64,000 nt of DNA from the NCBI GenBank assembly GCA_016187945.1, contig JACPIT010000005.1:1054001-1118000 (forward strand), given 5' to 3'. This document shows positions 61,420-64,000 of the stretch, piece by piece. The notes beneath the pieces are model-generated. The model worked only from the letters and a program-made list of their open reading frames with translations, was not told the origin of the DNA and did not search any database. The position numbers were made by a program, and so were the translations under genes. This DNA is from Opitutia bacterium (GTDB lineage Bacteria; Verrucomicrobiota; Verrucomicrobiia; Opitutales; Opitutaceae). How positions within the stretch are numbered: the stretch's first letter is position 1; the number at the start of each line of letters is the position of its first letter.

Positions 61420-61499
61420 GCGTTCTCGTCAGGAGCAACGTCGTCAACCGCAGCGGGAGTGGGTGGTTTGGAGGAGAGACGCAATATGTCTAGCGCCAC

Positions 61500-61633
61500 A
61501 ATTGCGTCGTTAGATTCACTCCTACGGACGCCGATGGCGTCGGAGCGAATCTGAGGCCCGTCGAACGCGGCGTGTTGTCCCCGCTCCGATTGGCTCCGAT
61601 AGACTCCGATTGCTCTCCAACAAACTCCGTCGG
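61500..61633. other. Candidate oriT region with stem-loop and 10-bp iterons
   Basis: The 234-bp gap between the relaxase and the HTH gene holds a cruciform-type sequence, 61512-61552 (outer AGATTC/GAATCT, then CTCC/GGAG, inner GACGCC-GAT-GGCGTC). It also has three exact CTCCGAT iterons at 61584, 61594 and 61604 with 10-bp period, with partial copies further on. This is the usual place and structure of oriT for MobF systems, but the nic site cannot be identified. Confidence 0.55.
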
Positions 61634-61653
61634 TTGACGACAACGGATAGAGC

Positions 61654-61950
61654 ATGAATCTCGACGAAAGAATCTCCGCGTTCCTGCATCAGACCGAAAC
61701 CAAACCAGCCCGCAGCAAACTGGAGCCCTACACCGACCTGATCCGAACGCTACGCCAGCGACGCTGGACCTACGTCGAAATCGCGCAGGCGCTCCGCGAC
61801 AAGTTCGCGGTGGACGTCCATCCGACGACGATTCACGCCTTCGTGAAAGTCCGCGCCAAGAAATGCGCGGTGGCGACAATGCCGCCACCCGCGGCGCCCG
61901 CTGTAGCAGCACGCGAGACGAAAAAGCCGCGTTTCAACTTGGACGCCTGA
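61654..61950 (+). CDS. Small HTH protein, possible relaxosome accessory/regulator
   Basis: A 98-residue protein: KLEPYTDLIRTLRQRRWTYVE then IAQALRDKFAVDVHPTTIHAFVKV, a clear helix-turn-helix of the kind found in small plasmid and element proteins encoded beside relaxases. The C-terminal 35 residues are Ala/Pro-rich and basic. It is divergent from the relaxase and next to the iteron array, which makes it a candidate for the iteron-binding protein that shapes the relaxosome or represses the transfer genes. No specific family name is certain. Confidence 0.7.
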   Translation: MNLDERISAFLHQTETKPARSKLEPYTDLIRTLRQRRWTYVEIAQALRDKFAVDVHPTTIHAFVKVRAKKCAVATMPPPAAPAVAARETKKPRFNLDA

Positions 61951-61981
61951 GTGTCCGCAGGGTCGCTGTCAGCACACCGTC

Positions 61982-63364
61982 CTACACGATTCCAACGGTC
62001 CCGCGCTTGCCCGGCATATCCTTGTGCCAGCGAGCCAACCATACTCGGCCATCGCGCAAGCAGATGGTTTCGCCGACCTGCAACTCGGCGAAGCGGGACG
62101 GTGGCACGCGATAATCCCATTGCTCGTGCACGGAAGTGCTGGTTGTCCGTCCGCCGTCTCTTGAGTGATTCCTGCCGATCGTTTTCGTTTCGACCGTCAC
62201 CTTGCGTTTGCCGATTTGCTCCGCCGCCCATTGTCGCGTTGCCGCGTGTCCCTGCGGGCCAAAAATCTTCAATCCGAGCAATCCACAAAAGCCTTCTCGC
62301 GCAGTCTCGCCGATTCGATCGTCCAAGACTGCCAAATTTTGCGATAGCATGACTGACGTAACCTTGAACTCGCGCAAGACCGCCAGCTTTCGCATCAGTT
62401 CACGGCTCACCGTTTCCTGACATTCATCGGAAATCAAAAACGAATAGTGCTTGCGCGCGCGCCGCGTTGCCGCCCGGCAGAAGCAAAACTGCATGATCGC
62501 GTTGGCGATTCGACCTTCGGCCGAATTCAGCGTTGGCAAGCCGACCACGCAGATTTTCCCGTGCTCGAAAAGGTCGTCCATGGTGAACGTGGATTCGCCA
62601 GCGAACAACTCCCGCAGTGGCGACCGGCGCAGGTGATCGAAGACGCTGGTAACCGTAGCGGCGAGGGAACCTTGCAGGCGGTCGCCGTGCGTCGGATACG
62701 TCCGCGTAAAATACTCGACGGCCAGTCGAGCGTTCGAGTCGTTATCCCGCTTACGAGCCAGCGTCAGCGCGGCGGCAAGCGGGCTTCGTTGCCGCCATTG
62801 AGGATCGTCGAGTTCCGCCATGCTATTGGCGCGGCCGTCGAACAATTCCGCCGCGAGCAACCAATCATGACGATCATAGGCAAGTCGGCAGAGCACGAAC
62901 AGGTTTCGCAGGATGATGCTCAATTGTGCGCGCCAGAAGGCATCGTTTTCTCCGCCATCTCGCACACGTTCGGCGAGCACTTCGGCTAATTCCGAAACCA
63001 GCGCCGCTGCCTCGGCGCTGCTCGACTCGCGCAGCAACGGATTGAACGAATGGCGAGACCCCGGATTGAGAACGATCGAATCGCGGAGCCTTTCTTCACG
63101 TTCGCACACGGCGCGAAACTCCTCGATCTGAGACTCCTTGACGCAAAGGACCAATCCGCCTTGGCGATCGCGAAGTAGCGCGCGATACAGTGTTCGCCCC
63201 AACGTCGTTTTGCCCTTGTTGGTGCCGGCAAGAATAAGCACTGACTCGGTCAAATTGCGGCGGGTGAGATGCTGCCGATTGCCGAACTCCACGAGACGTT
63301 CATCTGCGGGGGCGGGCTGGGCGCCGATCGCGAGCCGTTCGATGAACTCGGCAACGGCGTTCAT
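61982..63364 (-). CDS. Type IV coupling protein-like ATPase without membrane helices
   Basis: A 460-residue TraD/VirD4-type ATPase that should recruit the relaxosome to a type IV secretion channel. Walker A is GTNKGKTT (47-54, Lys52) and Walker B FLISDEC (Asp313, Glu314). Further family features are QGSLAATVTSVFDHLRRSPL and the C-terminal RVPPSRFAELQVGE of the TraM-recognition domain. Unlike VirD4 it has no N-terminal membrane segments, starting directly before the ATPase domain. The gene upstream, overlapping by ATGA (63361-63364), encodes a membrane protein that could provide the anchor. The stop lies 31 bp from that of the convergent HTH gene. Confidence 0.88.
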   Translation of the reverse strand: MNAVAEFIERLAIGAQPAPADERLVEFGNRQHLTRRNLTESVLILAGTNKGKTTLGRTLYRALLRDRQGGLVLCVKESQIEEFRAVCEREERLRDSIVLNPGSRHSFNPLLRESSSAEAAALVSELAEVLAERVRDGGENDAFWRAQLSIILRNLFVLCRLAYDRHDWLLAAELFDGRANSMAELDDPQWRQRSPLAAALTLARKRDNDSNARLAVEYFTRTYPTHGDRLQGSLAATVTSVFDHLRRSPLRELFAGESTFTMDDLFEHGKICVVGLPTLNSAEGRIANAIMQFCFCRAATRRARKHYSFLISDECQETVSRELMRKLAVLREFKVTSVMLSQNLAVLDDRIGETAREGFCGLLGLKIFGPQGHAATRQWAAEQIGKRKVTVETKTIGRNHSRDGGRTTSTSVHEQWDYRVPPSRFAELQVGETICLRDGRVWLARWHKDMPGKRGTVGIV

Positions 63365-64000
63365 CGGGAGCTTTCGGAGGGAAACAGAAAATCTGCGCCG
63401 ACGATGTAGCCTTGCGCATCCTTACGCCAAGCCGTGCCGCGCAATACGTGGGGCCCGGTAATGCTGAGTAGCTCCCCCTGATCGGTGCGCTTGATCGACG
63501 CGCCGATACCAGTCGCGTTTAGCTGATCGACGAACTCTTGCGCTTGTTGCGCCTCACGGTAACTCGACCAGAAAATCCCTGTGACCGCGCCGCAGCCGAG
63601 TAGGAAACCGAGGGCCATTAGCAGTGCCAGGCCGCCGACACGCGCTTGCCGGAGGCGCGCCAAACTGCGTTCGAATCGACCGAGTTCGGCGGTTTGCGCA
63701 ATCAGACCAGCTTCGACCTTATCGAGTGCGAGTGCTTTCCCCAAAGCGGGAATCTGCTGGCGCAGAAATTCCCGCAACATTTCGTCGCGTTGGTCGCTTT
63801 TCGCGGATGTTTGCGCGGCTAGGCGCTCAAGCCGCGTGTCAAATTCGCGCAACAGTTTTTCCCCGCTTACGACGATCGCTTGAGGGATCGTGTCGGCGTA
63901 AGCGGACGTAGCTTCAAACGCGACGAGCACCTTCGCGAAAATGCTATCGTTTCCGTTTTCGCTGATGGAATGAAGTGCTTCGCGCGCAGCCGGCCGCTTT
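63361..64000 (-). CDS. Membrane protein coupled to the coupling-protein gene, 5' end outside window
   Basis: At least 213 codons, open to the right edge. An internal GTG at 63930 could be a start, but the upstream sequence (ALHSISENGNDSIFAKVLVAF) reads like ordinary protein. There is a helical, partly coiled-coil N-terminal region (EKLLREFDTRLERLAAQ), one strong membrane helix (GGLALLMALGFLLGCGAVTGIF) and a C-terminal domain ending FLFPSESSR. It overlaps the coupling-protein gene by 4 bp. By position it may be the membrane partner of the soluble ATPase, comparable in role to MobB/TraJ-type proteins. No family was recognised. Confidence 0.65.
   Translation of the reverse strand, partial: KRPAAREALHSISENGNDSIFAKVLVAFEATSAYADTIPQAIVVSGEKLLREFDTRLERLAAQTSAKSDQRDEMLREFLRQQIPALGKALALDKVEAGLIAQTAELGRFERSLARLRQARVGGLALLMALGFLLGCGAVTGIFWSSYREAQQAQEFVDQLNATGIGASIKRTDQGELLSITGPHVLRGTAWRKDAQGYIVGADFLFPSESSR

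Larger units (their letters stand above)
53564..64000. mobile_element. Integrative/mobilizable element at tRNA-Leu, left part
   Basis: From the tRNA-Leu 3' end to the right edge the genes are those of an integrative element: tyrosine recombinase, excisionase-like HTH, small unrelated cargo genes, an IS, MobF relaxase, oriT-like region, coupling-protein ATPase and a membrane protein. Part of the region (about 57.0-57.9 kb) is clearly poorer in GC than the host genes. No second copy of the tRNA 3' end is visible, so attR and any mating-pore genes lie beyond 64000. Confidence 0.8.

Noticed and set aside
61584-61630. Iterons as a plasmid replication origin
   Set aside because: No replication initiator gene is nearby; position between relaxase and HTH genes favours oriT or an operator.

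Overview
The window comes from a GC-rich bacterium, most likely a verrucomicrobium of the Opitutaceae type. This rests on overall gene style: many dispersed palindromic repeats, large Ig/NHL surface proteins with a C-terminal Gly-rich sorting-like tail, and a short S18. No rRNA is present to confirm it. About 55 protein genes, two tRNA genes, one insertion sequence and the left part of an integrative/mobilizable element can be read.

Layout. (1) 1-3470: heavy-metal RND efflux, a CusA-type pump (cut by the left edge) and its CusB-type lipoprotein adaptor. (2) 3745-21004: mostly single housekeeping or accessory genes: EamA transporter, DJ-1/PfpI protein, DHCW cupin, MocR-type regulator, PhzF isomerase, GNAT, a hybrid kinase with an NMT1-like sensor, an S41 protease coupled to a LolA-like protein, DEAD helicase, HAD phosphatase, a serine-less alpha/beta-hydrolase fused to a SAM-hydrolase-like tail, and HisC. 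(3) 21001-26791: a small exopolysaccharide export locus (TPR protein, beta-barrel, short Wza, Wzc-type kinase). (4) 26788-33275: Sua5/TsaC, rpsR, tRNA-Arg(CCT), flavin reductase, aroC, a degenerate CobW-like protein, cdd, ada.

(5) 33297-53498 is the most interesting part. Two paralogous modules each carry DUF3570 beta-barrel, ApbE flavin transferase, TlpA thioredoxin and DUF4266 lipoprotein genes, tightly packed or overlapping. Each is linked to an OmpR-type response regulator and a sensor kinase, and each is followed by a giant Ig-repeat/NHL protein. Module A also has a cupredoxin and a porin-like gene. Palindromes of the form GTAAC-N6-GTTAC lie upstream of both DUF3570 genes and of the first Ig/NHL gene, defining a probable regulon. 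Both DUF3570 proteins contain a D-A-I-x-G-A-T sequence close to the ApbE FMN-attachment motif. The DUF4266 proteins end in the same GSGCGCN. Together this suggests an extracytoplasmic flavin/thiol redox system under two-component control.

(6) 53564-64000: an element integrated at tRNA-Leu(CAG), with tyrosine recombinase, excisionase-like protein, small cargo genes, an IS1182-like element inserted at CTAG, a duplicated structured non-coding unit, a MobF relaxase, an oriT-like divergent region with 10-bp iterons, and a soluble coupling-protein ATPase overlapping a membrane-protein gene. Its right end lies outside the window.

Dispersed REP/REPIN palindromes starting with GTAG are frequent. One lies in frame inside cusA and others supply stop codons or abut a start codon.
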